NCBI RefSeq assembly: GCF_012034205.1
Contig: NZ_JAATEM010000028.1
Span: forward strand, 38,397 to 102,396
Origin: Streptomyces composti
GTDB lineage: Bacteria; Actinomycetota; Actinomycetes; Streptomycetales; Streptomycetaceae
Direction: 5' to 3'
Length of the DNA: 64,000 nt
The notes below the pieces were generated by a model. The model saw nothing but the letters and a program-made list of their open reading frames with translations. It was not told the origin of the DNA and searched no databases. Of the stretch, positions 9,056 to 17,498 are shown piece after piece (within the stretch, counting starts at the first letter, position 1; every line of letters starts with the position of its first letter). The position numbers were made by a program, and so were the translations under genes.

Positions 9056-9520
9056 TGGGTCCTTACGTCGATGGGAAACCGTTGGCGACGGACTGGAGCT
9101 TCGGGTACCTGTGCGGTACGCCGGAGCCGGTCGGGCGACCGGATCCGTCACTGTCCACAACGCGGGAGTGCCCCTCGGGATTCCCCGGGAGCCCCCTGCC
9201 GCGGGACCTGACGATGGTCGCACGGTACGACCCGTCTCGTCACCGTCTTATTTCCCGTGCCGGGCCGGGCCCAACCCGGTCGCCACGTCCGGGCACCCGA
9301 GTATCACGAGGCGTGTCCCGTCCTGCGCGGACCGCCCCGCACCGTCGCGGCCCTGCGGCGGCACGTGGGCGGCATTGCGTCACCGTGCAAGGCACCGTGT
9401 CCCGTGCGAGGCGCTGTGTCCCGTGCGAGGCGTTGCTCACCGTGTGCAGCGCAGCGTCACCATGCGGAGCGGTCCGGCACCGACTGTCCGAGGGCGATGG
9501 GCCCAGTGGGGCGGGAGGCG
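9056..9520. other. Intergenic region hflX / M1 peptidase with a 19-bp tandem repeat
   Basis: A 465-bp gap. It holds the hflX promoter at its left end and the downstream region of the peptidase gene at its right end. Two 19-bp direct repeats, GTGTCCCGTGCGAGGCGCT at 9397-9415 and a one-mismatch copy at 9416-9434, lie among several partial CACCGTG copies between about 9380 and 9465. No gene, RNA gene or convincing promoter was recognised. Confidence 0.5.
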
Positions 9521-11098
9521 TCACCCCGCGCCGTGGTGATGCGCACCCGCGGGTGCGCCGGACGGGGTGGACTTCGCCGAGCGCTTCGTGGGCTTCCAGT
9601 CCGGGTGGCCCGGCATGGGCGGAGTCTTGGCGCCGTAGAGCCAGCCGTCCATGAAGGTGGTCAGGTCGCGCCCGGCGACCTCGGAGGCGAGCGACACGAA
9701 GTCGGCGGTGGAGGCGTTGCCGTCCCGGTACCGGGTGACCCAGCGGCGCTCCAGCTCCTCGAAGGCCGGGCGGCCGATCTCCTGGCGCAGGGCGTAGAGG
9801 ACGAGTGCGGCGCCGCCGTAGACGTTGGGCCGGAAGATGCTGATCTTCTGGCCGGGCTTCGGTCCCTTGGGGGCGGCTGGCGGTCCCCCGGCGGCCCGCC
9901 AGCTGTCGCTGGCCTCGTAGGCGCTCTTCATCCGGGTGGTGAGGGACTTGCCGGCCTTCTCCTCCGCGTACAGGGCCTCGTACCAGGTGGCGTGCCCCTC
10001 GTTGAGCCACAGGTCCGACCAGGTGCGCGGGCTGACGCTGTTGCCGAACCACTGGTGGGCCAGCTCATGCACCATGATCGACTCCACGTACCACGCGGGG
10101 TAGGCGGGGTCGGTCAGCAGTTCCCGCTCGAAGAGGGACAGGGTCTGGGTCTCGAGCTGGAAGCCCGTGCTGGCGTCGGCCACCAGCAGGCCGTAGTTCT
10201 CGAAGGGGTACCGGCCGACCTTGGACTCCATCCAGGAGATCTGCTCCGGGGTCTTGGCCAGCCACGGTTTCAGCTCGCCCCGGTGCTCGGTGGGCACGAC
10301 GTCGCGCAGCGGCAGCCCGTGCGGGCCGGTGCCGTGCAGCACGGTGGAGCGTCCGATGGACACCTGGGCGAGCTCGGTGGCCATGGGGTGAGCGGTCCGG
10401 TACGTCCAGGTGGTCGTCTTCCGGGTGCGCTCGATGCCGGCTCGCACGCCGTTGGCGACCACCGTGTACCCCTGCGGTGCGGTGACACGGAAGGTGAACA
10501 GCGCCTTGTCGGAGGGGTGGTCGTTGCTGGGGAAGACCAGGTGGGCGGCGTCGGCCTGGTTGGCCATGGCGAGGCCGTCCGTGGTGCGCACCCAGCCGCC
10601 GTCGCGGCCCTCGGCGGGCACCGGGTTGCTGGTGTGGCGCACGGTGATGCGGATCCGCTCACCCTCGGTCAGAGGCTCCTTGGGGGTGACCACGAGGTCC
10701 TCGCCGGCCTTGGCGAAGGCCGCAGCGGTGCCGTCGACCTCGACGGAGCGGACGGTGCCGTGCGCGAAGTCGAGGTTGATCCGCTCCAGGTCGGCGGTGG
10801 TCCGGGCGTCGATGGTGGTGACCGCCTGGAGCGGCTTGTCGTTGGTGCCGGGGTAGCTCAGGGCGATGTCGTAGGACACCACGTCGTAGCCGGGGTTGCC
10901 CAGGTGCGGGAAGAGGCGGTCGCCGACGCCGAGCGGCTGGGCCGGGGCGTTCGCGGCGACGAGGCAGACGGAGACGGCCGAGGCCAGCAGTGCGGTGGCG
11001 GTCCGGCCGCGCCGGGTACGCAGCAGCGGGACGGCCGGCGTGGGACGCGTGTCGGAGGCCCGGCTGGGGGCGGCTTGGCTGTGGGGAGTGAGCAGCAT
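9521..11098 (-). CDS. Secreted M1-family zinc metallopeptidase (aminopeptidase N-like)
   Basis: Protein of 525 residues. The M1 gluzincin signature is complete: HELAH at about 344-348 and the third zinc ligand Glu in LNEGHATW at about 367, 18 residues after the second histidine. An N-terminal beta-rich domain (about 70-260) precedes it, as in M1 enzymes. The first 55 residues have an Arg-rich start, a hydrophobic core and an AxA motif (NAPAQP), suggesting Sec export. The GxMEN exopeptidase motif is replaced by GFQLETQTLS, a form seen in short actinobacterial M1 proteins, so strict aminopeptidase activity is uncertain. The C-terminal helical domain is much reduced compared with PepN (about 860 residues), and the protein ends in a His-rich tail GAHHHGAG. 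The start ATG 11098 is a choice; the upstream frame offers others. Confidence 0.87.
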   Translation of the reverse strand: MLLTPHSQAAPSRASDTRPTPAVPLLRTRRGRTATALLASAVSVCLVAANAPAQPLGVGDRLFPHLGNPGYDVVSYDIALSYPGTNDKPLQAVTTIDARTTADLERINLDFAHGTVRSVEVDGTAAAFAKAGEDLVVTPKEPLTEGERIRITVRHTSNPVPAEGRDGGWVRTTDGLAMANQADAAHLVFPSNDHPSDKALFTFRVTAPQGYTVVANGVRAGIERTRKTTTWTYRTAHPMATELAQVSIGRSTVLHGTGPHGLPLRDVVPTEHRGELKPWLAKTPEQISWMESKVGRYPFENYGLLVADASTGFQLETQTLSLFERELLTDPAYPAWYVESIMVHELAHQWFGNSVSPRTWSDLWLNEGHATWYEALYAEEKAGKSLTTRMKSAYEASDSWRAAGGPPAAPKGPKPGQKISIFRPNVYGGAALVLYALRQEIGRPAFEELERRWVTRYRDGNASTADFVSLASEVAGRDLTTFMDGWLYGAKTPPMPGHPDWKPTKRSAKSTPSGAPAGAHHHGAG

Positions 11099-11286
11099 GG
11101 GCCCACGGCTATCAACGCGGCTGCGCCCCGCGGTGACGACGCGCTTCCGGCCCACTCGATCGGGTAATCGAATCAACTGCCGGGTGCGCCGAGTGCCGCC
11201 GCCGGGCGGCCCGAACGGGCGAGCGTGTGTCCGGCGCCTCAGCGGCCCCCGGGGGCGGCGTGGGCACCCGGCGGCATCCGGTGCGC

Positions 11287-11466
11287 GTGGCCGGGGTCCC
11301 GCGCGTGGCCGGGGTCCCGCGCGTGGCCGGGGTCCCGCGCGTGGCCGGGGTCCCGCGCGTGGCCGAGGTCCGGTGCCTGGCCGGGGCCCGGATCCTGGCC
11401 GAGGTCCGGTTCCTGGCCGGGATCCAGTGCGTGGTCAGGGCCCAGAGCCTGGCCGGGGTCCGGTGC
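11287..11466. repeat. 18-bp tandem repeat array, 10 units
   Basis: Ten head-to-tail copies of an 18-bp unit with consensus GTGGCCGGGGTCCCGCGC lie in the 385-bp gap (11099-11483) between the peptidase start and the RSH stop. The first four copies (11287-11358) are identical and the other six diverge progressively. Because the unit is six codons long, several frames stay open through it, but none has a credible start or product. The array begins 18 bp beyond the RSH stop codon. The rest of this gap shows no further feature. Confidence 0.9.
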
Positions 11467-11483
11467 GGGCGCCGAGGTCTTGC

Positions 11484-13733
11484 TCAGCGGGCCGGGGTCT
11501 GGGGCTGCGCGCGGCTCACGTCGTACACGCTGGGCACCTCGCGCATGGCGCGCATCAGTGCGGGCAGCCGGGCGGCGTCCGCGAGGTGCACGGTGTAGGT
11601 GTGGCGCACGTGCTGCTGGGCCGGCGGCTCCACCGTCGCGGAGACGATCTCGGCGCCCTCGGCGGCCATCGCCTCGGTGAGGTCGGCGAGCAGATGGGGC
11701 CGGACGAACGATTCCGCGACGAGAGTGACCCGGCATTCGGCGCCCTCGCCCCAGCGCACGCCGATCTCCGCGCGCCCCGAGTTCTTCATGCGCGCCACCG
11801 CCGCGCACTCGGCCCGGTGCACGGCCACCGCACCCCCGCGCACGACGAATCCGGTCACGTCGTCCGGTGGTACGGGAGTGCAGCACCCGGCCAGCCGCAC
11901 GGGGGCACCGGGCCGGTCCACCAGCACCTGGGCCGCGGCGGAGCGATCGCCCGCGGGGCTGTCACCCGGTCTCGAGGTCTCCGCCCCGGAGCGCGGCGCC
12001 GCGGCCTTCCCGGCCCTCCCGGCATCTTTGGCCCCCTCGGCATCCCCGGCTTTCTGGTCCTCGCTCTCCGCCGCCTCGTCCCGGTCGGGGTGGGCGGCCA
12101 GCCAGCGCTGGATGGCGATGCGGGCCACGGGGGTGCGGGCGTGCTCCAGCCACTCCCGCGACGGCTCGGAGGCCGGGTCCTGGCCCATGAGGAGCTGAAC
12201 GGTGTCGCCGTCCTTCAATACGGTGCTGAGGGTCGCCAGCCGGCCGTTCACCCGGGCCCCGATGCAGGCGTGTGCGTCCTCGCCGTAGAGGGCGTAGGCG
12301 GCGTCCACGCAGGTCGCGCCGTCGGGCAGGCCCAGGGTGCCGCCGTCGGGGCGGAAGACGGTGATCTCGCGGTCCTGGGCGAGGTCCTCGCGGAGGGTGG
12401 ACCAGAAGGTGTCGGGGTCGGGTGCGGCCCGCTGCCACTCCAGGAGCCGGTCGAGCCACCCGGGACGGGTCGGGTCGGCGCGTTCGCCGTCGCTCGCGGA
12501 CTGCTCCTCGGACGGTGCGGCGTAGGGGTTGCCCAGGGCGACGACGCCGGCCTCGGCGACCTTGTGCATCTGGTGGGTGCGGATGAGAACCTCGACGACC
12601 TGTCCGTCCTCGCGGGCCACCGCGGTGTGCAGCGACTGGTACAGGTTGAACTTCGGTACCGCGATGAAGTCCTTGAACTCGGAGACGACGGGCGTCATAC
12701 AGGTGTGCAGCTCGCCCAGCACGCCGTAGCAGTCGGCGTCCTCGTTCACCAGGACCAGCAGGCGCCCGAAGTCGGCGCCGCGCAGCCTGCCGCGTTTGCG
12801 GGACACGCGGTGCACGGAGACGAAGTGGCGTGGCCGGATGAGGACTTCGGCGGTGATGTCGGCATCTCGGAGCACCTTGCGCACCTCGTCGGCCACCTCG
12901 GCGAGCGGGTCGTCGGCGCGGGCGGCGTTGCGGACGATCAGCTCCCGGGTCTGCTCGTACTCCTCGGGGTGCAGGATCGCGAAGACCAGGTCCTCGAGTT
13001 CGGTCTTGAGCGCCTGGACGCCGAGGCGTTCGGCGAGCGGGATCAGTACGTCGCGGGTCACCCTGGCGATGCGCTGCTGCTTCTCGGGGCGCATCACGCC
13101 GAGGGTGCGCATGTTGTGCAGCCGGTCGGCGAGTTTGATCGACATCACGCGGACGTCGTTGCCGGTGGCGACGAGCATCTTGCGGAAGGTCTCCGGCTCG
13201 GCCGCGGCGCCGTAGTCGACCTTCTCCAGCTTGGTGACGCCGTCGACGAGGTAGCGGACCTCCTCGCCGAACTGCTCGCCCACCTGATCCAGCGTCACAT
13301 CGGTGTCCTCGACCGTGTCGTGGAGCAGAGAGGCCGTCAACGTCGTGGTCTCCGCGCCGAGTTCGGCGAGGATGAGAGTCACGGCGAGGGGGTGGGTGAT
13401 GTACGGCTCGCCGCTCTTGCGCATCTGGCCACGGTGCGAGGACTCGGCCAACAGGTAGGCGCGGCGCAGGGGTTCGAGGTCTGCGTCCGGGTGGTGGGCA
13501 CGGTGGGCCTCGACGACATGGCTGATGGCGTCGGGCAGCCGGTCGCGGGTGGTCCCGCCGCCGAGCAGCGCGGCACGGCCGAGCCGTCGCAGGTCCAGAC
13601 GGGGACGGGCCTTCCTCCTGGTCCCGGCAGGTGTGGCACTGGCTCCGGCAGGTGTGGCATGACCCGACGTCACCGGGCCTGTGGCGGCGGCGTTCAGGGC
13701 GGGCGGGAGGGGATGCTCGGTCTCCGCGTTCAT
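11484..13733 (-). CDS. rshA: RelA/SpoT homologue (RSH) with intact hydrolase and diverged synthetase motif
   Basis: Enzyme of 749 residues with the long-RSH layout: HD hydrolase domain (about 90-260), synthetase domain (about 270-420), TGS domain (about 450-515), a charged low-complexity linker (about 575-625) and a C-terminal ACT domain (about 670-749). The HD motif SLLHDTVEDTD (His138-Asp139) and LADRLHNMRT are complete, so (p)ppGpp hydrolysis is expected. The synthetase core keeps YQSLHT and EVLIRT, but the canonical YDLxAxR stretch is replaced by ADFGRLLVLV and the usual YSIYxKM by VSVHRVS, so synthesis may be weak or conditional. I chose ATG 13731-13733 with GGAGG five bases upstream; GTG 13739 would sit directly on that site. 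Streptomyces carry a second RSH (RelA) elsewhere, which fits division of labour. The symbol follows the S. coelicolor paralogue by position. Confidence 0.9.
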   Translation of the reverse strand: MNAETEHPLPPALNAAATGPVTSGHATPAGASATPAGTRRKARPRLDLRRLGRAALLGGGTTRDRLPDAISHVVEAHRAHHPDADLEPLRRAYLLAESSHRGQMRKSGEPYITHPLAVTLILAELGAETTTLTASLLHDTVEDTDVTLDQVGEQFGEEVRYLVDGVTKLEKVDYGAAAEPETFRKMLVATGNDVRVMSIKLADRLHNMRTLGVMRPEKQQRIARVTRDVLIPLAERLGVQALKTELEDLVFAILHPEEYEQTRELIVRNAARADDPLAEVADEVRKVLRDADITAEVLIRPRHFVSVHRVSRKRGRLRGADFGRLLVLVNEDADCYGVLGELHTCMTPVVSEFKDFIAVPKFNLYQSLHTAVAREDGQVVEVLIRTHQMHKVAEAGVVALGNPYAAPSEEQSASDGERADPTRPGWLDRLLEWQRAAPDPDTFWSTLREDLAQDREITVFRPDGGTLGLPDGATCVDAAYALYGEDAHACIGARVNGRLATLSTVLKDGDTVQLLMGQDPASEPSREWLEHARTPVARIAIQRWLAAHPDRDEAAESEDQKAGDAEGAKDAGRAGKAAAPRSGAETSRPGDSPAGDRSAAAQVLVDRPGAPVRLAGCCTPVPPDDVTGFVVRGGAVAVHRAECAAVARMKNSGRAEIGVRWGEGAECRVTLVAESFVRPHLLADLTEAMAAEGAEIVSATVEPPAQQHVRHTYTVHLADAARLPALMRAMREVPSVYDVSRAQPQTPAR

Positions 13734-14058
13734 GGGCACCTCCGGCTGGTCGACCGGCGGACGGGCGCCCCAGGGCGGACTCGGGCTGAGGGAACGGTGG
13801 TTGTCCCCCGTCCGGGCCGGTGCTTGATGCTATCGAGCCGAGGACGCGCGGCTGACCGCCTCTCGGATAGCGTGAAACGGATCACCCATTCGAGCGACGA
13901 CCGGATCGCGCCAGGGTGTCGCCGGCCGAGGGTCGTCGGGGGTGCCTGCGATCCGGATCGCCTCCGCTCGGGGGCAGGCCCGGATCGCCTCCGCTCGGGG
14001 CAGGCCTCGCCGCTGCGTCCGGCCGTACGGCCGGACGCAGCGGCGAGGCCTGCCGCCG
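13734..14058. promoter_or_regulatory. rshA upstream region with 27-28 bp direct repeats
   Basis: A 325-bp gap. Two nearly identical direct repeats beginning CCGGATCGCCTCCGCTCGGG lie at 13953-13980 and 13980-14006, differing by one G. The second runs into the dapF palindrome. The remainder contains the rshA promoter region, in which I could not assign reliable -10/-35 elements. Confidence 0.5.
13999..14054 (-). terminator. 56-bp perfect palindrome, probable dapF terminator
   Basis: Bases 13999-14024 (GGCAGGCCTCGCCGCTGCGTCCGGCC read in two parts: GGCAGGCCTCGCC and GCTGCGTCCGGCC) are the exact reverse complement of 14029-14054, and the four central bases GTAC are self-complementary. The dyad starts four bases beyond the dapF stop codon. 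As RNA it would form a 26-bp stem with no mismatch. It lacks a T-tract. Confidence 0.8.
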
Positions 14059-14928
14059 TCAGCGCACCGCGTTCTCCAGCCACTCCGCGTCGATCTCGCC
14101 CTCGGCCACGATCACGGCCGGGCCGGTCATCTCGATCTCGCCGTCGGGGCGTTCGGTGATCACCAGCGTGCCACCGGGGACGTCCACGGTGTACGTGGCG
14201 GGGGTGCCGGTGACGGCCGGATCGACGCCGTCGCGGCGGGCGGCGGCCACGGCGACCGCGCAGGCGCCCGTGCCGCAGGAGCGGGTCTCGCCGGCGCCGC
14301 GCTCATGGACGCGCAGCGCGACGTGGTTGGGGCCGCGGTCCACGACGAACTCCACATTGACCCCGTCCGGGTAGGCGGAGGCGGGGCTGAAGGACGGCGG
14401 CGCGAGCAGGTCGCCCGCGTGAGCCAGGTCGGCCACGAAGGCCACGGCGTGCGGGTTGCCCATGTTGACATTGCGGGCGGGCCAGCTGCGCTCGCCGACC
14501 CCGACCGTGACCTCACCCTCGGGCAGCCGTGCCTTGCCCATGCCGACGGTGATGTCCCCGTCCTTGGCGATGTGCACGGTCTTGACGCCGCCGCGGGTGG
14601 CTACGGCGAGGTCTCCCTCGGTCACGTGCCCGGCGCGCTGGAGGTAGCGCGCGAACACGCGCACGCCGTTGCCGCACATCTCGGCGACGGAACCGTCGCC
14701 GTTGCGGTAGTCCATGAACCACTCGGCCTCGTCCGCCATGGCCCGGGCCTCCGGATGCGCAGCGGACCGCACCACGTGCAGCAGCCCGTCGCCGCCGATG
14801 CCGGCGCGGCGGTCGCACAGGGCGGCCACGGCGGCGGGAGGCAGGTCGACGGTGTTGTCGGGGTCCGGGACGATCACGAAGTCGTTCTCGGTGCCGTGCC
14901 CCTTGAGGAAGGCGATCCGCGTGCGCAT
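14059..14928 (-). CDS. dapF: Diaminopimelate epimerase
   Basis: Converts LL-diaminopimelate to the meso form in the lysine and peptidoglycan precursor pathway. Streptomyces peptidoglycan uses LL-DAP, so here the enzyme mainly serves lysine formation. Length 289 residues, normal for the family. Both active-site cysteines are present in their motifs: Cys85 in EMCGNGVR and Cys218 in SCGTGACA. The N-terminal GHGTENDFVIV also matches. I chose ATG 14926-14928 (MRTRIAFLKG); a GTG eight codons upstream is possible but has no ribosome-binding site. A perfect 56-bp palindrome follows the stop. The upstream neighbour on the same strand is a small membrane protein, then miaA. Confidence 0.96.
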   Translation of the reverse strand: MRTRIAFLKGHGTENDFVIVPDPDNTVDLPPAAVAALCDRRAGIGGDGLLHVVRSAAHPEARAMADEAEWFMDYRNGDGSVAEMCGNGVRVFARYLQRAGHVTEGDLAVATRGGVKTVHIAKDGDITVGMGKARLPEGEVTVGVGERSWPARNVNMGNPHAVAFVADLAHAGDLLAPPSFSPASAYPDGVNVEFVVDRGPNHVALRVHERGAGETRSCGTGACAVAVAAARRDGVDPAVTGTPATYTVDVPGGTLVITERPDGEIEMTGPAVIVAEGEIDAEWLENAVR

Positions 14929-14962
14929 TCCTCGATCGTACGGGTTCGCCACCGCGGCCGGT

Positions 14963-15466
14963 TCAGCGGAGCCGGGCGACCCGCCAGACGGCCAGGGCCA
15001 CCACCGCGGCCACCATCACGGCGTAGAGGGCCACCACCCGCCAGTCGGCCCTGCCCCCGGAGCCGCGGGCCGGCAGGCCGGGCCAGGTGTAGCCGACCCT
15101 GCGGGCGGCCATCATGCCCCATCCGGCCGCGCAGGAGCAGATCAGCAGACCCAGCATGGCGATGACCGCGCCGCTGTCGCCGAAGTCGAAGGCGAGCGGG
15201 AAGGCGAACATCAGGGAGCCGCCGGCGGCCAGTCCCACGATGGGGGCGAGCTGCCACAGGCGCAGGCGCCGCTGCGGGCGCAGCTCGACCTCGACCTCGT
15301 CGCCGCCCGCGAACACCTCCTCGGGCTCGGGGCCGTCGTCGCTGACCCCGCCCTGCGTCTCCTCGGGTCCGTCCGGGCTGAGACGGTCGTTCTCCTGCTC
15401 CGGCACCCCTGGCCCGGTGGTGAGGTGTTCGGTGCTTTGTGCGGTGTCGCGAGGGCCGGCCTCCAT
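14963..15466 (-). CDS. Hypothetical membrane protein with acidic N-terminus
   Basis: Protein of 167 residues of unknown function. The first about 70 residues are acidic and low-complexity. They are followed by three hydrophobic segments, roughly LWQLAPIVGLAAGGSLMFAF, VIAMLGLLICSCAAGWGMMA and VVALYAVMVAAVVALAVW, the last close to the C-terminus. The start ATG 15466 lies nine bases after GGAGGG; GTG 15472 and TTG 15484 are also in frame. It sits between dapF (34 bp downstream) and miaA (108 bp upstream) on the same strand and is probably cotranscribed with dapF. No catalytic motif was recognised. Confidence 0.7.
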   Translation of the reverse strand: MEAGPRDTAQSTEHLTTGPGVPEQENDRLSPDGPEETQGGVSDDGPEPEEVFAGGDEVEVELRPQRRLRLWQLAPIVGLAAGGSLMFAFPLAFDFGDSGAVIAMLGLLICSCAAGWGMMAARRVGYTWPGLPARGSGGRADWRVVALYAVMVAAVVALAVWRVARLR

Positions 15467-15574
15467 CGCCACGCGCCCTCCCAACTAGGACTCCACTTGG
15501 TCGATCGAAGCTCGATGATGGCACGGCCCCGCAGGCCCGGATGACGGCCTGGGCGTCCCGATGCCATGACGTGA

Positions 15575-16513
15575 TCAGGCTGTAACCGGTCGTTCGATCA
15601 ACGACAGCGCGCGCTGCGGAAGTTCCCCGCGGTCGGCCGCCGCCCCACTCAACCAATGCACCCGCGGGTCGCGCCTGAACCATGAATCCTGACGGCGCGC
15701 GAAGCGCTTGGTGGCACGGATCGTCTCGGCCCGCGCCTCCTCCAGGGTGCACTCCCCGGCGAGGGCGGAGAGCACCTGCTGGTAGCCGAGCGCGCGCGAG
15801 GCCGTACGCCCCTCGCGCAACCCCTGCGCCTCCAGTTCCCGCACCTCGTCGACGAGGCCCGCCTCCCACATCCGGTCGACCCGGCGGGCGATCCGCTCGT
15901 CGAGTTCGGGGCGGGAGACGTCGACGCCGATCTGGACGGTGTCGTAGACCGAGTCGTGGCTGGGCAGATTGGCGGTGAACGGCTGCCCGGTGATCTCGAT
16001 CACTTCCAGCGCGCGGACGATCCTGCGGCCGTTGCTGGGCAGGATCGCCCGGGCGGCCTCGGGGTCGGCGGCGGCGAGCCGGGCGTGCAGCGCCCCGGAG
16101 CCGCGCAGCATGAGCTCCTCCTCCAGACGGGCCCTGACCTCGGGGTCGGTGCCGGGGAACTCCAGGTTGTCGACCGCGCCCCGGACATAGAGGCCGGAGC
16201 CGCCGACCAGGACGGGCCAGCGTCCCGCGGCGAGCAGCGCGTCGATCCGCTCCCGGGCCATGCGCTGGTACTCGGCGACGGACGCGGTCACGGTGACGTC
16301 CCAGACGTCGAGCAGGTGGTGAGGCACGCCGCCGCGCTCCTCGGGCGTCAGCTTGGCGGTACCGATGTCCATCCCCCGATACAGCTGCATGGAGTCGGCG
16401 TTGACCACCTCACCGCCGAGCTGCTGGGCCAGGAAAACACCCAGATCGGACTTTCCGGCCGCAGTCGGTCCGACGACGGCGATGACGCGGGGGGTGGAGG
16501 GTGCGCTGCTCAC
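15575..16513 (-). CDS. miaA: tRNA dimethylallyltransferase
   Basis: Transfers a dimethylallyl group to N6 of A37 in tRNAs reading codons that begin with U. Length 312 residues. The P-loop GPTAAGKS is at about 15-22, and the family landmarks DSMQLYRGMDIGTAK, VGGSGLYVRG, LPSNGRRIVRALEV and the C-terminal TKRFARRQDSWFRRD (tRNA-binding) are all present. I chose GTG 16511-16513 with GGGAGAC eight bases upstream. The open frame extends 74 codons further but resembles non-coding sequence. MiaB, which methylthiolates the product of MiaA, is encoded at 18406-19923 on the same strand, so both steps of the ms2i6A37 modification are within 4 kb. Confidence 0.96.
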   Translation of the reverse strand: MSSAPSTPRVIAVVGPTAAGKSDLGVFLAQQLGGEVVNADSMQLYRGMDIGTAKLTPEERGGVPHHLLDVWDVTVTASVAEYQRMARERIDALLAAGRWPVLVGGSGLYVRGAVDNLEFPGTDPEVRARLEEELMLRGSGALHARLAAADPEAARAILPSNGRRIVRALEVIEITGQPFTANLPSHDSVYDTVQIGVDVSRPELDERIARRVDRMWEAGLVDEVRELEAQGLREGRTASRALGYQQVLSALAGECTLEEARAETIRATKRFARRQDSWFRRDPRVHWLSGAAADRGELPQRALSLIERPVTA

Positions 16514-16694
16514 CCGTCCAGTCTCCCAAACCTCGAGCACCGCTCTCGATCGAGTTACGTGACGCGGCCGCCGCGGGGTCGTTGCCCGTTGCGAGGTTCC
16601 TGCCGCCGGATCACGAGGCGGCCGCCCGTGTCGCGCGAACGGACGCACCGGGCTGCGCGGGATGTCGCCCGCACGAGTAACGTATGGAGTTGAT

Positions 16695-17021
16695 ATGGGC
16701 GTTTTTGCACGGCTTCTCCGGAGGTCGAAGGCCACGGAGGAGGCGCGGACCGCCGGGACTCAGACGGGCGAGGCGGCAGCCGAGCCGAAGCAGGAGGACG
16801 CGGCCGGGACCGGCACCGAGGCCGCCGCGGGGAAGGGATCGTCCGAGGCGCCGGAGGCGAGCGAGCCGACTGCGGCGGAGACCGGCGAGGCCGAGGGCAC
16901 GAAGAGCGCCCACAGCACCGAGGGTTCCGACAGCGGTCCGAGCGTCGAGAGCGTCGAGATCCCCAAGCAGCAGTCCTCCGAGGCGGCCGGCACCGGGACC
17001 GGTGAGGGCGCCCGCACATAA
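16695..17021 (+). CDS. Small acidic hypothetical protein
   Basis: Protein of 108 residues. A basic, helical N-terminus (MGVFARLLRRSKATEE) is followed by a Glu/Ala/Thr/Gly-rich tail that looks disordered. ATG 16695 has GGAG at good distance; an earlier in-frame GTG at 16662 is less likely. It precedes the MT0933-type antitoxin-like gene by 21 bp on the same strand and the two probably form a bicistronic unit. No family recognised and no function assigned. Coding status rests on the ribosome-binding site, codon bias and spacing. Confidence 0.6.
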   Translation: MGVFARLLRRSKATEEARTAGTQTGEAAAEPKQEDAAGTGTEAAAGKGSSEAPEASEPTAAETGEAEGTKSAHSTEGSDSGPSVESVEIPKQQSSEAAGTGTGEGART

Positions 17022-17042
17022 CTGCCGCGAGGAAGGTGGACC

Positions 17043-17312
17043 ATGAGTTTCCTGGACCGTATGAAGGACAAGCTGGGCCCGGCCAAGGGCAAGGTCTCGG
17101 ACCTCGCACAGCAGCACGGGGACAAGATCCAGCACGGTCTGGACAAGGCCGCCAGGACCGTCGACCAGCGCACCAAGGGCAAGTACAGCGACCGGATCCA
17201 GTCGGGCACGGGCAAGGCCAAGCACGCCATGGAACGGCTCGCGCACAAGAAGGACGACGGCACGGACACGGGCGGCACCACGCCGCCGGCCGGTCCCCCG
17301 CCCGCCTCCTGA
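17043..17312 (+). CDS. Small basic protein, MT0933-like antitoxin family
   Basis: Protein of 89 residues rich in Lys and Asp, with the pattern KDKLGPAKGK, QHGDKIQHGLDKAARTVDQ and TKGKYSDRIQ. This matches the small actinobacterial family named after the M. tuberculosis MT0933 antitoxin (KYSDxI signature). ATG 17043 follows GAGGAAGGTGG. The C-terminal about 20 residues are Pro/Gly/Thr-rich. No toxin-like partner is recognisable: the upstream gene encodes an acidic disordered protein. The antitoxin label is therefore a family name rather than a shown role. A strong terminator lies about 120 bp downstream. Confidence 0.75.
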   Translation: MSFLDRMKDKLGPAKGKVSDLAQQHGDKIQHGLDKAARTVDQRTKGKYSDRIQSGTGKAKHAMERLAHKKDDGTDTGGTTPPAGPPPAS

Positions 17313-17353
17313 ACGGCGCCACCGCACGACGGCAGCACATCGGCACGAAGACA

Positions 17354-17424
17354 CGACAGCTCGACAGCTCGACAGCCCGGCAGCTCGACGGCTCGACGGC
17401 TCGACGGCTGGACAGCTCGACGGC
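17354..17424. repeat. 9-bp tandem repeat, variants of ACAGCTCG / ACGGCTCG
   Basis: About eight imperfect copies of a 9-bp unit (GACAGCTCG, GACGGCTCG) lie between the antitoxin-like gene and its terminator. They probably arose by slippage. No coding frame through them is credible. Confidence 0.8.
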
Positions 17425-17429
17425 ATGAG

Positions 17430-17479
17430 ACGGCGGACGGCCGCGAAGCCCGGCACAAGGCTTCGCGGCCGTCCGCCGT
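17430..17479. terminator. Bidirectional terminator, 21-bp perfect stem
   Basis: ACGGCGGACGGCCGCGAAGCC (17430-17450, 21 bp; core GGACGGCCGCGAAGCC) pairs perfectly with 17459-17479 around an 8-base loop. A TTCGT follows on the plus strand. It separates two converging genes. Confidence 0.85.
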
Positions 17480-17498
17480 TTCGTACCTCAGCGCCGCA

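Noticed and set aside
11287..11466. Possible CRISPR array
   Set aside because: The units are directly adjacent with no unique spacers, and no cas genes are present.
11239..11886. Minus-strand frame with DPGHAR repeats overlapping the rshA 3' end
   Set aside because: It lacks a plausible start and ribosome-binding site, overlaps the ACT domain of rshA in another frame, and is produced by the 18-bp repeat.
16695..17312. Toxin-antitoxin pair
   Set aside because: The second gene belongs to an antitoxin-named family, but the partner is an acidic disordered protein with no toxin fold or catalytic motif. I kept the two as small proteins of unknown role.
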